Assembly (NCBI GenBank): GCA_021234155.1
Contig: JAJEKV010000025.1
Coordinates: 18,965,558-19,029,557, forward strand
Direction: 5' to 3'
Source: Isoetes taiwanensis
Lineage: Eukaryota; Streptophyta; Lycopodiopsida; Isoetales; Isoetaceae
Length of the DNA: 64,000 nt
Shown here one piece after another: positions 12,201 to 23,040 of this stretch (position 1 is its first letter; each line of letters opens with the position of its first letter). Below the pieces are notes generated by a model that did no database searches, was not told the DNA's origin, and worked only from the letters and a program-made list of their open reading frames with translations. Made by a program: the position numbers and the translations under genes.

Positions 12201-12578
12201 GCGTTGTCTTTTCTGCAGCAAATAACTAGCCCTGCCGTGATTTCAGAGCCTCCTAATAAGTCTCTTCTAATGAGTCTCTTGCTGTTGAAAAGGGCTATGT
12301 CTGCTGCATTATGCCAGAATGTGCAATGATACCATAATTGCCTGGAGAATTGACTGGTTAATACACATGCTACACTTATTACATGGACCAGAATAGAAGT
12401 AGCACGGCGTACAATCATACGGCCCCAGCCAGAAGATGAACAGTTGATAGCTCATTTATGTCAAGGACATTTGAAGAGCATGGTCAGCTAAGCTATTGAG
12501 CTAATCATCCGTTGCATCCTCTCTTAAGGTATGCTTTTAACATCCTCTAAAGTTACAACATATCCATATCCTTTGTTT

Positions 12579-13254
12579 TTTTTGCATCTATATTCACATT
12601 CACAAGCAATTTGTATAGGTCTGATGAAGCCTCAAAATTCTTAAGCGACCATATGCACTCTCAGAGCAAAAGGATGATTGTGGAGTTGATATTGTGGGCC
12701 ATTACTAATCAGCTAACTAGCCAAGGTGCCACAAGTTTTTATACTGCAGACTCTTTGAGTTTACGCAGGTTCTGTCCGTGCATCGGCATTAATCTCAACA
12801 TCCATGTAGTAGCAATAAAGCCTCCATAACTGGTAGCTGCAATATTCAAATTTCTCTTTTTGGCCATGTAGATTTATTTGGGCCTGCAATTATGGATCCG
12901 ACATCTAATTATAGGTTTAGGCATCTGCAATTATGGATCCAACATCTAATTATAGGTTTAGGCACTCTGGCATATGAAGCTCTTTTAGATTTAGAACTCA
13001 TTGCACGAATGTTTCGTTAACAAAACCATTTTTTTGTCGCTGAATATGCATCATTTATAGGGCAAGCATTGGTGCAAAATGTTGTTGGAGTCCTTAGAAT
13101 CCTCTTCATAAATCAAGTTTATTTTATGGAAGGAAATCTTTGTGGTCGTGTTCGGTATATCAATTGATTTTCTTTGCATCTATATCTTCCTCTGTACCCC
13201 ATTTGTGCAGGTCTACTCAAGTGTCAAAATTCTTAAGTGTCCATGTGCACTCTT
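12579..13254 (+). repeat. Dispersed duplication of an exon-like segment
   Basis: The segment near 12579-12661 (TTTGCATCTATATT, then an AG, then GTCTGATGAAGCCTC and AAAATTCTTAAG) recurs in diverged form at 13169-13254. Both copies look like an acceptor site plus the start of the same exon; the first reads SDEASKFLSDHMHSQSKRM. The protein is not recognised. Confidence 0.6.
12884..12965. repeat. 41-bp tandem duplication
   Basis: Two adjacent 41-bp units starting CTGCAATTATGGATCC, at 12884 and 12925, almost identical. Confidence 0.9.
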
Positions 13255-13794
13255 AATGCAAGAGAACAAGTTCTAGACTGCAAACAAGCGACAAGGTTTT
13301 AGACTGCGAACAAATGTGATTACATTTGGAGATTCCTGTTAGCCAAGAGCTACCATCACAATGTATTGAAACGCTGAAGCAGATAATTTGTTGTTCGATG
13401 GTCTGCAAGGAGTTGGTAGGCCAGATTTTAGCCCGATTTAATAGTGCAAGTTTAAACCTCCATCAGATGGCACATGATAACCTGTTGCATCAATTTTCAA
13501 AAGAGTGTTTTTTGTTCCACTGTAGAGGCAATGTTTATCACATGCAGAAAATGGTATAAGAACTTAGAGTGCTCATTACAATTGTACGTTGCTACAGACA
13601 TATACTGTAGCTACAACCCATCAACTCCCTCTCTTACTGACATGCCTATTGCCCCATATCTGATAGGATTTTCATCAACAGCTTTGGCACTCTCTTCACA
13701 GCTCAAGCAAGTTCTAAAACCACTGCCACATGAGCCCAAATGTTCTATTATTTCCTTAGTTTGCTAATTTATCTTAAGCGAATTGAACATGCGG

Positions 13795-14100
13795 CTATAA
13801 TGGAGCTGCAAAAGAATGATGATCTCCATCCTTTGTTGGGAATGCCCCGTGCAGCTGCATAGGAAGATCAACAAAGCTCTTAATAATGTTGTACTCAAAC
13901 CCCTTTCTAGATGTACATTTATAAGTAGACAATACGTTCTTAAGCTGGTTGTCTGCATAGGATTGATCAAACCCATTGTCAAAAGTTCTGTTGATCAAAT
14001 TGGTAAATAATGTCTCTCCAAGTTTATCGATGGTAGCATGGATAGTAATGGGACTTTTTTGACTGATAAAAATGTCTCTATATGGGCAATCTTCAATCAA
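13795..14100 (-). CDS. Unidentified 101-aa ORF
   Basis: An open frame on the minus strand, starting at Met 14100, whose composition looks protein-like (for example TIDKLGETLFTNLINRTF and LPMQLHGAFPTKDG). No domain is recognised and no flanking exons could be joined with confidence. It could be a fragment of a captured gene or of a transposon protein, or a chance frame. Confidence 0.25.
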   Translation of the reverse strand: MIEDCPYRDIFISQKSPITIHATIDKLGETLFTNLINRTFDNGFDQSYADNQLKNVLSTYKCTSRKGFEYNIIKSFVDLPMQLHGAFPTKDGDHHSFAAPL

Positions 14101-14820
14101 TGAAATGCATTACTTGCGTGGCTATTCAACACTTGAGATGTTGCTCGACGTAAGCCAGGGCTTGGAATGCTCCTTATGTTAGGAAAAATTGAAGCCTTGT
14201 TTATTTTAGAATAAATATAATAGTTCACCTAAAAAATATAGGCTAACCTTTCGCTGTTGCTCAAAGGAATGTTGTTTTGAAAAAAGTAGGCTTGAAACAA
14301 AGGTTTTGGCGCTTTTCTTGCAAAGACTTTGGTGGTTTGTGTGTGTTTTGAGGGAGGGGATTTGTTATACGAGGGAATGCCCTCTAGCCTAAGAATTATT
14401 TATTCATGGAATCTCCAGTTATCCAATTCATATGTTTAGATTTATAGAAAGTAAATTCATGAGGCATTTAGCATGATGAAATTAGGGATCCGGTGTGCCA
14501 TTATTCATGTATTCGGAACTAAAATGATGAGATTAAGAACTAAAATGATGACAATAGAAAGCGTGGCATTATTATTCCATTTTATTCAAGTCAAGTTCAA
14601 AGGTCATCTATAAGCAACAAACAACATGTTACTTCAAAGACTCCACATACCATGTTGCTTGCTTACATACCATGTCTACAATGTGAGAACAAAGAAAAGC
14701 CCCAGTTACCTGCATTCACAAAGGAGGAAAACATAATTGATGAATATGTTTTGGCCCTTTCATCGTAGCGCAAACGAATAAATGTGTCTAGACAAATGAT
14801 ATTCTTCCCACTTTGGTTCA

Positions 14821-15009
14821 GGTAATTCTTATCATTGTTCAAATAGCCAAAATCCTATTTCTATATGACCAACATGTCAAGAAATTATTACATGTATTGC
14901 TACTTCTTCAAATAATTCAAGGTAATTATTTACAAATAGCCAAAATCCTATTTCTATATGACCAACATATTAAAAAAACGTAGAATTACATGTATTGATA
15001 CTTATTCAC
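14821..15009. repeat. Tandem duplication of about 90-100 bp
   Basis: Copy one 14821-14920 and copy two 14921-15009 both start GGTAATT and share the stretch from CAAATAGCCAAAATCC to ATGACCAACAT. The rest differs by small insertions and deletions. Confidence 0.85.
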
Positions 15010-15357
15010 AAAACCCTTTAGCGGGAAGACCCTTTACCTAGCTATAGCTAATATATGAACAACTTCATATGTTGACTGATATTTAGAAAAACCAACTGAA
15101 TGAACATTCCATTTATACTTATAAGCCAACCAAACAAATACTTGCATTGGCATCCACATGGCATTCCAATGTAGCATATTGTACTTTCCTAAACAAAAAG
15201 AACAATCAAAGTTCACAGTTGCTAAAGCTCACATATAAACAGAAACAATGTCCTGTAACATTTGTACAGTTTAACATCTAAGATTGCACAATGGTTCTTT
15301 ATTTTTTAATCTTAAAGCCTTGCTCTATATTACAGTTGCCCTCAAATCATTACTAAA

Positions 15358-15388
15358 GCCCGGCAACGTCGGGCACCATAACTACTTA
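15358..15388 (+). mobile_element. Possible Helitron-like hairpin terminus
   Basis: GCCCG-GCAACGT-CGGGC (15358-15374) followed by ACCATAACTACT. It resembles plant Helitron subterminal hairpins, but the expected CTRR is not exact. The same AACTACT follows the hairpin in the ABCG intron at 32977. Confidence 0.3.
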
Positions 15389-15479
15389 GAATTAAAAGAA
15401 AAATCACAAAGTACCTCTTTATTAACCAAACTGATGATGTCTTCAAAATTCTTTTTGTTCCACCCTTCTTGTGTGTGAA

Positions 15480-17088
15480 CTACAATTATATCTATAGCTC
15501 TATCTTTCTCAAAAATCCTGACATCTTTCATCTTAGTGATCTTTGGACCTTTCGAGGCAGGGGTTTTTTAATCCTAGTAGTAATGATTGTACTAGCCCAT
15601 TGTATGGGTCCCATGACCTATTGGTCTTCGTGGACGTTAAAAAAACTATTCTATTCTATTCTATTTATGATGCATTATAATACGACCATGATCTGTATCC
15701 CACATAGCTTCAAGCTGATCAGTAGCAAGGCTTGACATATTGCCACTTTTACTTTTATCCAAAACCTCTTTACACCAACTTGAGCAATAACCTCTAAGCT
15801 GCTCCCATGATGAGGACATTGTAGGACTCTCTGCAAATAATCTTGATAAAGTCAAAGTTTGGTCACGGGTTTAGTTTCTCATGTGAGTTAGCATGCCCTT
15901 TTTCAACACCCGACATTCTTTAATCCGATCAGCATAATCTGTCACATATTCTAACTTTTGTCCTTGTCCAGTCTTCCCTTTGCTCCAAGTAGTTGAGCCT
16001 TTCAACAATGCATTAGCCACATCTTAACTCCTTAATGGTCAATTGTTCCGTGCAACAAAATAATGACAAGTTTATGTCTTTTCCACTTCTAGCACTTCCC
16101 ATATTTCTTTGTGAATCTGGCAACTCACCTTTGTTATAGAGATCAATTGCTTTACTCCACTTATCAAATATATGTCTCTCTATCATTACAAGATTTTAGA
16201 TCATAGGAACTGTTGCCTTCCCCCCAAATGTGACTTTTGCAATTTGGCCAAACTATTGTGAAGATTAAAAGCCACTAAGAAACCTCAAAACATGTTGGAA
16301 AATTGAAAATAAATCAAGATGAAATAAAAAGTAAATAATCACCTTAAATTCTGCACTTGTTACAGCCTTTCCTTGAATAGACTTTGGAGGGCATTTCATT
16401 ATCTCAAATTGCGGTCTCGCTTGCTCAAATTGATCTAGAAAAGGTGAGATAGACTTACTTTTTTCATTTTTCTTGTTCGCCTCAGATGAGATTTCCATTA
16501 GCTTTAGCATTGGAGTGTCATGAGAAATGATCCTGGCCACATGCATGCCCCACCTTTGCTTATATTATGAGCTTTCATTTAAAAGCAACTGCATTGCCCT
16601 CATTGATGTTGGCCAGCAATTACTACAAACCTCGTATCTTTACTGCAAGCTTCACTCAAATTCTTTATGGAACGAGGTCGCAAAGTGATAGGATCTAAAG
16701 GCAATAGGTCAGATGTCTCAGAAGTGCTAGTAGGATGTCGTAACATTTCATTCCTTAGCCATTGCACGTGACTTGGATTATACTTCCTATAGTTGCATTG
16801 AGCAAATTTCTTGGATATACTAAGGTCGGAAATGATGCATTTATTGACATTAATCATAATAGGAAGTGGAAAACCAAATATAAACTAATCTGAACCTCTT
16901 TGGACTGCATCTTCAATGTTAAGCTGTTGTTTGTTCTTCTTACTTTTCGAACTCCTAATCTCAATAACTTGCTTCCCTTTAGATGCCACATCCACAACCC
17001 TTACATCATCATCTTCGTTTATAGAACTGGCATCAATGCGTCTTCTTTTTGTTAAAGGCTTCTCTATCTTTCTCAAAAATCCTGACAT
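15480..17088 (-). pseudogene. Gene with NLS-rich N-terminus and ParB/sulfiredoxin-like domain, broken
   Basis: Pieces of one minus-strand gene can be followed in order. N-terminal piece 17088-16885: basic motifs TKRRRID and SSKSKKNKQQ suggest nuclear import. Second piece 16857-16600: NYRKYNPSHVQWL, then LDPITLRP, then RFVVIAGQHQ. This spacing matches the ParB N-terminal/sulfiredoxin fold (N-R, helix, 'I-x-VRP', strand, G-x-H-R/Q). After a frameshift it continues AMQLLLNESS...WGMHVARII and, at 16546-16265, SHDTPMLKLMEISSEANKKNE. C-terminal pieces (about 16200-15480) include LTLSRLFAESPTMSSSWEQL and, beyond an insertion at 15547-15664, KDVRIFEKDRAIDIIVVHTQ. Stops and frameshifts show decay. ParB-fold domains in prokaryotes bind or cut DNA and use CTP or ATP. 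What a plant copy does is unknown; a transposon-encoded protein is one option. The domain call is my inference from pattern. Confidence 0.5.
15547..15664 (+). mobile_element. Short SINE-like insertion with CTATT-repeat tail
   Basis: Relative to the related copy at 17051-17342, this block of about 117 bp replaces 24 bases. Its right half (ATGGGTCCCATGACC, TTGGTCTTCGTGGACG, then TTAAAAAAACTATTCTATTCT) recurs at 43134-43190 in unrelated DNA. A conserved 3' end with a short-motif tail is typical of SINEs or LINE ends. Confidence 0.55.
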
Positions 17089-17342
17089 CTTTCATCTTAG
17101 TGACCTTTGGCCCTATGCTATACACAACAATAGCTTTATGATGCATTATAATACGACCATGATCTGTATCCCACATAGCTTCAAGCTGATCAGTGGCAAG
17201 GCTTGACATATTGCCACTTTTACTTTTATCCAAAACCTCTTTACACCAACTTGAGCAATAACCTCTAAGCTGCTCCCATGATGAGGACATTGTAGGACTC
17301 TCTGCAAATAATCTTGATAAAGTCAAAGTTTGGTCACGGGTT
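17051..17342 (-). repeat. Rearranged duplicate of the ParB-like gene's C-terminal segment
   Basis: Almost identical to 15500-15871 apart from the insertion there. On the minus strand it reads LTLSRLFAESPTMSS through KVTKMKDVRIFEKDR, then runs straight into the N-terminal segment of the same gene (17088). The two gene ends are therefore joined head to tail, and the shared DNA near 17060-17088 is read in two frames (VRIFEKDR, or SGFLRKIE). This suggests a second, partly deleted tandem copy. Confidence 0.75.
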
Positions 17343-17810
17343 TTTTTTTTTTTTTGAAGGACTTGAGCCTTTATTATCCAGAGAAAGTTACAGAGTATAA
17401 CGGGGACTAATAACTCAGTGGAGAGAATGTCCACCCGAGCAAAACCACCCCACTTAAATACAACATCTAAACAATATGAAGAGCAAGCAAGAACTCATAA
17501 GTAAGTATGAATCTGAAGATAGTGCTCCCAAATACGGCTCTTCACCTCATTAGCAATTGATGAGCACCTGAATGCTTTGACAATTCGTTGTTGGGCATCA
17601 AGAAGGACCTGTGCATCTGAACAAGCAAGACCTTTGAATATGAGAAGATTCCTTCTTTTCCAAATGGACCAGATGATCCATGCAGAAACCAAATGAAAGG
17701 CCCTTTTTGCCAAATTATCCCAACTACTTGGATAAACTGCTAATAACACCTGCTGGCTATTCAAATTGCAATGAAAGAGGCCTTGACGATAAGAATGTAG
17801 TTGGCATGTA
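17340..17810 (-). mobile_element. 5'-truncated LINE 3' end with poly(A)
   Basis: A T-run at 17340-17357 is a poly(A) tail on the minus strand. Upstream on that strand, 17863-17495 encodes SAWIIWSIWKRRNLLIFKG, the hydrophobic/Trp-rich stretch found at the C-terminal end of plant LINE reverse transcriptases. The rest of the LINE is missing, as expected from incomplete reverse transcription. It separates the ParB-like remnant from the Copia element. Confidence 0.7.
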
Positions 17811-19175
17811 GTTGGCTGCAAGTGGATTTTAAGGTAACACAAGGAACTGAAGGCTAGTTGCACAAGGATTCACTCAAAAACAAGGGATTGATTATGATGA
17901 TACGTATTCTCCAATAGTTAAAATGTCCAACATCAGAATTATACTAGCATTAGCTAATGCAAGGGATCTGGATATATATCACATGGATGTAAGCACCGCC
18001 TTCCTCAATGCTGAATTAGACGAAGAAATCTATATGAGACAGCCACCTGATTTGAGGAAGATAAGAATAAAGTCTGGAAGTTGAAAAGGGCAGTTTATGG
18101 TCTCAAGCAATCGCCCAGACAATGGTATCGTTGCATAGATACTTATCTCAAGGAACAAGGGTTTGTTAAGGTCAAGGAGGATGGCAATATTTATATTTTA
18201 AGCAGGAATTAGATTTTTGCTATATTGCATTATATGTTGATGACAACATAATGGTAGATAGTAATACAAAAATTCTGGAGAAATGCAAGACAATTTTGAA
18301 AGATAGATTTAAAATGACCGATTTGGGACCACTAAAGAAATTTTTGGGAATTGAAGTATAGAGACAGGAAAAATAAAGTTTTGACTCTTTATCAAAGTCA
18401 AAACATCACAGGAGTACTAAAAAGGTTTCACATGGAAGATTGCAAAGCAATAAATACTCCAATGGCCGTTGGAAGCAAGTTGTCCAGCAAACAATGTCCG
18501 AAATCAGAAGAAGAGAAAATCGAGGCATAAGGTTACCGGTATCGAGAATTAGTTGGCTGCTTGATGTATCTAGCCAACTGTACTAGGCCTGATATAGCGT
18601 ATGCTGTAAATATGTTAAGTAGATATTGCAATAATCCAGGGATTAACCACTGGCAAGCTGCCAAAAGAGTCCTAATGTATCTCAAAGGCAGAATCAGCTA
18701 TGGTATCATGTTCAGCTCTGAAAATTTAGAACTTATGTCATTTTGTGATTCTGATTGGGCTGAGGACTTGGATGAAAGAAAGTCAACTTCAAGTTTCATT
18801 CTAATGCTTGGTGGAGGACCGATCTCATGGAAATGTAAAAAACAACATTCTATAGCAATGTCTTCTGCTGAAGCAGAGTATTCTGCAACTACTCTAGCTG
18901 CAAAGGAGCTAGTATGGATCAGGAGATTACTTGCTGAGTTGGGGATGAAACAAAAGGATCCATTAGTATTACAGCTGACCAAAAATCTAATATTGCATGA
19001 AAGGGCAAAACATATAGAGTTAGAAATGCACTTCATAAGAGACTTGGTGAGCAGAGATATTGTTCAAGTGAAGTATGTGAGTATAGACAAACAACTGGCT
19101 GATACTTTGACAAAACCACTGGCAGATAATAAATTCAGATTGTTAAGAACTATGGTAAGTTGTAAAATTTTATAA
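17808..19175 (+). mobile_element. Ty1/Copia pol (reverse transcriptase and RNase H), decayed
   Basis: Begins in RT with CKWIL...LVAQGFTQKQGIDYDDTYSPIVKM, then HMDVSTAFLNAELDEEIYMRQPP (motif A) and YVDDN (catalytic box near 18229-18243). Stops and frameshifts interrupt RT. The 18561-19175 frame is an open RNase H region: NCTRPDIAYAVNMLSRY, FCDSDWAEDLDERKSTS, AMSSAEAEYSATTLAAKE, HIELEMHFIRD, ADTLTKPL. The stretch that normally reads CDNQSAI is absent between residues LVLQ and LTKNL, removing one catalytic carboxylate. No gag or integrase is present, so the left part has been lost, perhaps through the LINE end at 17340-17810. Confidence 0.92.
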
Positions 19176-19444
19176 TATACAAGGAGAGCATCAGAATTCA
19201 GATATGCAGGGAGAGCATTTCAAGCGTTCTTGATATGCAGGGAGAGCATTAGAATTCAGATTCATAGCTGACATTGAACTCTGGTAATGCTTTGAAATAC
19301 ATTGCAGTATTCATTTATATGCAAGGAAGCTTGAAGTGAAACAGGTTATTTGATGTGATATTCAAATAATAAGGATGCAAGTCACAGATATTGCATGCAA
19401 GGAGAGTTGTATACTCAATAGATACTATAACATGAAAGGGAGAG
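19176..19444 (+). other. Copia 3' non-coding region with repeated purine-rich motif and polypurine tract
   Basis: Contains repeats of ATATGCAGGGAGAGCATT (near 19200-19250) and purine-rich runs AAGGAGAG. The last, GAAAGGGAGAG at 19434-19444, is a good polypurine tract because a TG follows it directly. Confidence 0.55.
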
Positions 19445-20270
19445 TGATAGAATTTTGGTTCATGTTATAGTGATGTGAGAATGTATAAAGGCCAGACGAT
19501 CTAACTTAAGGTTGAAGCTACAGAACCTTTAAGGGAGAACATGAAGGAGTCTAGATTAAAAGGCAGGCTCAAATATCCATAAAGAAAGGATAAAATTAAA
19601 CATTATGGTTGAAAATGCCCTATGGGTGCCTTAATGGTTTCAGAGAGAGTTGTATCGGTCAAATAGAATGAAGCCATGGTATATTGTCTTGAAAGGGCAA
19701 GTTTGAATCACAGAAAGGTGCGTTGATCTTCATGATTGGAACTGCCGAAAATTAATAATAAGAAGGAGCGAATGAATGCAAATTGGGTAGGCTTGATCGG
19801 ATGTGTTGAATTGCAGGTGGATGTTTGGGCTCTCGAAGTTTTAAAGTTAAATATCTATATAGCCTTTGATTTTTCATTCCTCTGGTATTTCAAAGGTGAC
19901 ATTAGGATACTTTAATCAATTAGTATTATATGAGAAATTGATATCTTGTTCATACAATATCTTGGATAAATCACAAGTGACTTGTTATACCTTCTCAAAT
20001 AATACTAACAGTACTCTTCTAATACAACGCTTTCTGATTTGCAGTACAAGATCTTTTTGTGTATCAAAATGGTTGAAGCTCCGGATGCTAAGGTGCATTT
20101 GAATTGCAATGTCTGAACAATTTATGTAAAATTTGTCTGCCCATTACGGCTTAACTGTTCGAGCTTGATTGCTTTGCCATATGAGGAGAACGTGTGATTG
20201 ATTGCTTTGCCATCTAAGATGGGGTTGGCACAATACCTTCATTATCTGCAAGAGGTCTCACTGTAGTTTT
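19445..20270 (+). other. Probable Copia 3' LTR start and unassigned sequence
   Basis: TGATAGAATTTTGG directly after the polypurine tract is the likely start of the 3' LTR. The 5' LTR is not in the window, so its right boundary cannot be set. No gene is seen here. Confidence 0.45.
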
Positions 20271-20298
20271 GCAAATTCCTGCTAGAAGCATTGATGAT

Positions 20299-20843
20299 AA
20301 CCCTAAACAGGAGGACAAAAGATGGACCTTAGCAGACTTTGATATTGGAAAGCCTCTTGGAAGAGGAAAATTTGGAAATGTCTATCTTGCTAGAGAGAGA
20401 AGTTAACTAATCTTTTATTATCCTGTATGATAATGGAAACATCACATCATATTATGGTAGTAATGCATTATTTCCCTTTATGTGGCCGCAGAGCAAACAT
20501 GTTGTAGCATTAAAGGTGCTTTTCAAGAATCAACTCCAACAATCGCAAGTTGAGCATCAGCTTCGTCGAGAAATTGAAATACAAAGCCATCTTAGGCATG
20601 CAAACATTCTTAGACTATATGGTTATTTCTATGACCAGGTATATTATTGCTTTTCGCTATTAAACGATCTAAACAATCCACACTATCTGCATATTTGATC
20701 TGTATGATCTAAAGTTTTCTTCTCTGCTGATGCATCTCAACATCCAGAATAGGGTTTACTTGATATTAGAGTATGCTGCTAGAGGAGAGTTCTACAAGGA
20801 ACTTCAACGTTGCAAGACCTTCGGAGAAAAGTGGGAAGCAATT
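20299..20843 (+). pseudogene. Aurora kinase fragment (three N-lobe exons)
   Basis: Three exons of a plant-type Aurora Ser/Thr kinase. Exon 20299-20401: [19 protein letters not shown] is the kinase start with the Gly-rich loop. Exon 20492-20638: [15 protein letters not shown] (VALK lysine), then [16 protein letters not shown] (alpha-C Glu). Exon 20748-20843: NRVYLILEYAARGEFYKEL (hinge). Aurora kinases drive spindle and chromosome segregation in mitosis. The first two exons join one base out of phase with the visible GT and AG, the N-terminus has no Met exon, and the whole C-lobe (HRDxKPEN, DFG, activation loop) is missing. GH17 glucanase exons follow directly. Confidence 0.9.
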
Positions 20844-20967
20844 GTGAGTCAATATCTTCATAAATAATTATTTATGCTTAATATGAACCCTCTTGCAATC
20901 TAGCAAGAAAATAAGCAGATCACTCCTATCAATTATGTTGCTTTTGAGCAGAACATTGGTGCTTTGG

Positions 20968-21565
20968 ACCATAAACTAATCTGAAATATACAAATCTATT
21001 TGATGCTTTTGTTGATCCAACATTTAGTGACATCGCATTTCTGAATCATTCTGATATGACGTATTAATAGGCCAAACAGGATGCCCATGTAAAAGCAACC
21101 GTGGAGAAACAGACGCTTCAATTCAGAATGCTATAGCATATAACTCTAATCTTGTAAAGTATATTTTGAGCAACAAAGGCATGCCAAAGAAGATTGGCAC
21201 TGTCATAAATACTAGGTAAGAAGTCAGGGCTTAGTTCTCAATAGTCTTAGGGACTGTTTAGCGTAAATCAAACAACTATTTACTCTTTAGATCTACATGT
21301 AATACTCTGAAGGATATTGATGTTTCTTCCGCAAATGGAACCCTAATGTTAATAAGGATGTCTAGGAGAATGCCTTGAATTGGGCTTGCGGATCTGGCAC
21401 AATTGACTGTAAACTTATTCAGCAGGACAACACCAGTTTCTTGCCTCTGTTGTTTCTCATGCTTCTATTCGTTTAACAGTTATTTTCAAGGAAGCAAGCA
21501 AGATACTGGAAGCTGTGACTTTCAGGAATGTGATCATGTTGTTAACACAGATCCCCATAAGTATT
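20968..21565 (+). pseudogene. GH17 endo-1,3-beta-glucosidase fragment with X8/CBM43 domain
   Basis: Degenerate exons of a callose-degrading glucanase. 20984-21215 reads KYTNLFDAFVDPTFSDIAFL, a stop-containing gap where the VxETGWP box should be, then ETDASIQNAIAYNSNLVKYI and IGTVINTR before a GTAAG donor: the C-terminal part of the GH17 barrel. 21320-21565 reads in shifting frames LNWACGSGTIDCKLIQQ and DTGSCDFQECDHVVNTDP, the cysteine pattern of an X8 (CBM43) domain that binds beta-1,3-glucan, often at plasmodesmata. Stops and shifts show it is non-functional. It sits 125 bp after the Aurora kinase exons on the same strand with nothing between, so the two were likely brought together by capture or deletion. 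Confidence 0.82.
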
Positions 21566-22329
21566 AGACTAGGATCATACTTTTTTCCATGTTTCATCTT
21601 TTTGTTTGCTAATGCAAAATCTTGGGTTTTCATTTTCTCTGATAGGGTATAGCAACTCCATTTATGCTGCTATCAGGTAAGATCATCTTTGTATCCTTTA
21701 TTTTTTTGCTCGCATGTTGTAAAATTAATGCCTTCATAGTTGGATAATATAAATGGAATCTGACCAAAGACATTGAATTTCTTGCATCACACTCAGCTCA
21801 GATGCGAATGCCAGCAGTGCTAATATTTCTATCAGTAGAATGCAAGTCCATTCTCTCCCTGTGCCATTGGCTTTATGACTTTGGCAACCATTTTATGCCT
21901 CTTAAGTATTTGAACATGAATTTGATGATTTTTGAAAAGGCTTCGGTATTGTACCAATATTGTGCATAGAGAAGAGGGAGTTAAAAAAAAAAAAAAAAGA
22001 GACAGCGCCTTCCAAGATGAGGGTTTTGGATCCTACCTAGCATCCAATTTTTGTCACAGAGGAAAGCAAATTATGTATTTAAAATGCAAGGCGCTGCCAT
22101 TTTTGCAAGAAATCTTACTGTATTCTAACAACTAGATGTGTGAAAGTGTTCTAGAAAAAATTTAGATCATTTTTCTCTCTAAAAGGCCAAGGTTTGGTTT
22201 GAGGTATAATGTTGATTGCATGGAACAAAATATGATTTGATGATTCTTCTAGCTGTACTCATTATTGATCTTTTCATTTCCATGTCTACCTCTATCTAAC
22301 ATTGCAAATACTAGAGGTGGAATTACCAC
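21566..22329. other. Non-coding interval left of the hAT element
   Basis: No recognisable coding sequence. Includes an A-run at 21982-22000. The last 8 bases are the left target-site copy of the hAT element. Confidence 0.5.
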
Positions 22330-22569
22330 AGGGAAAATTTTAAGGGACCTATAATTTTGTATAAGTATAATGAATTGGCCATTCCTTGTAAAATATGCCC
22401 CCAAAAGTGTAGCCTGAACTGGCCATTTTTTCTATTTTTTTCTGATGTGGTTGCAACCCAATTGGCGATTTTTGAACCTTTTTGCAAAATATGTGTAGCT
22501 CAAATGGCGATTTTTAGCTAGAACGTTATTAAATATAGAGCCTTGCTTATGCTCACGCATCTGCAGGAA

Positions 22570-22640
22570 AGAAAGTCATCAAGTTCCTAATGGCATCAAG
22601 TTCCTAATGCATCAGGTATAGGCATCAAGTTCCTAATGCA
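22570..22640. repeat. Three short tandem copies of a 17-bp motif
   Basis: GCATCAAGTTCCTAATG or a slight variant (first copy TCATCAAGTTCCTAATG) occurs three times in about 70 bp inside the hAT non-coding part. Confidence 0.75.
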
Positions 22641-23040
22641 TATCTATTAACTCCAACTTAACACCATTCTCTGTATGACCACTGCAAATATATACATGAT
22701 TGCTAGATCATATTTAGCCTAAGGTTTGAGTAAGTGTTCTCATGGTTAGAGAATTGATGTCAAATATGATCAATTGCATCATTCACTTATAGAACTTTTC
22801 AACTTACATAACTTATCAAACAAAACAAAAAGCAAAACCATTATTCGACATCTTTTAACCATTAAGCATTAGCATTAAGTATTAACGTAATAACCATAAA
22901 GCATAACTAATAACCATTAAAGCGTTAGCGTGACACTGTAGCCGAAACATCATTTTCGAACTTAATTGTAGCCGAAAACTAATCCAGTAAGCCCTTTGCT
23001 TGTTCGCCATCTTATAAATATCTTCATATAGTCGGCCGAC

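Larger units (their letters stand above)
9712..14580. other. Interval with exon-like scraps, no identifiable gene
   Basis: Several short open stretches lie between plausible splice signals (for example DYGFPEEDNLVAIRKA near 10270-10315 and CDCRVCHLKTTRIEM near 11490-11535). None forms a continuous gene and I recognise none of them. The base composition resembles introns and untranslated sequence. It may be a decayed gene or an uncharacterised transcript region. It also holds a 41-bp tandem pair and a duplicated exon-like segment, listed separately. Confidence 0.4.

Noticed and set aside
20299-20843. A functional Aurora kinase gene
   Set aside because: The C-lobe is absent, exon phases do not join cleanly and glucanase exons follow directly.
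22329-22330. Exact hAT boundary at CAGGG with a 7-bp duplication
   Set aside because: An 8-bp ATTACCAC/ATTACCCC duplication fits hAT biology better, at the cost of a one-base offset between the TIRs.
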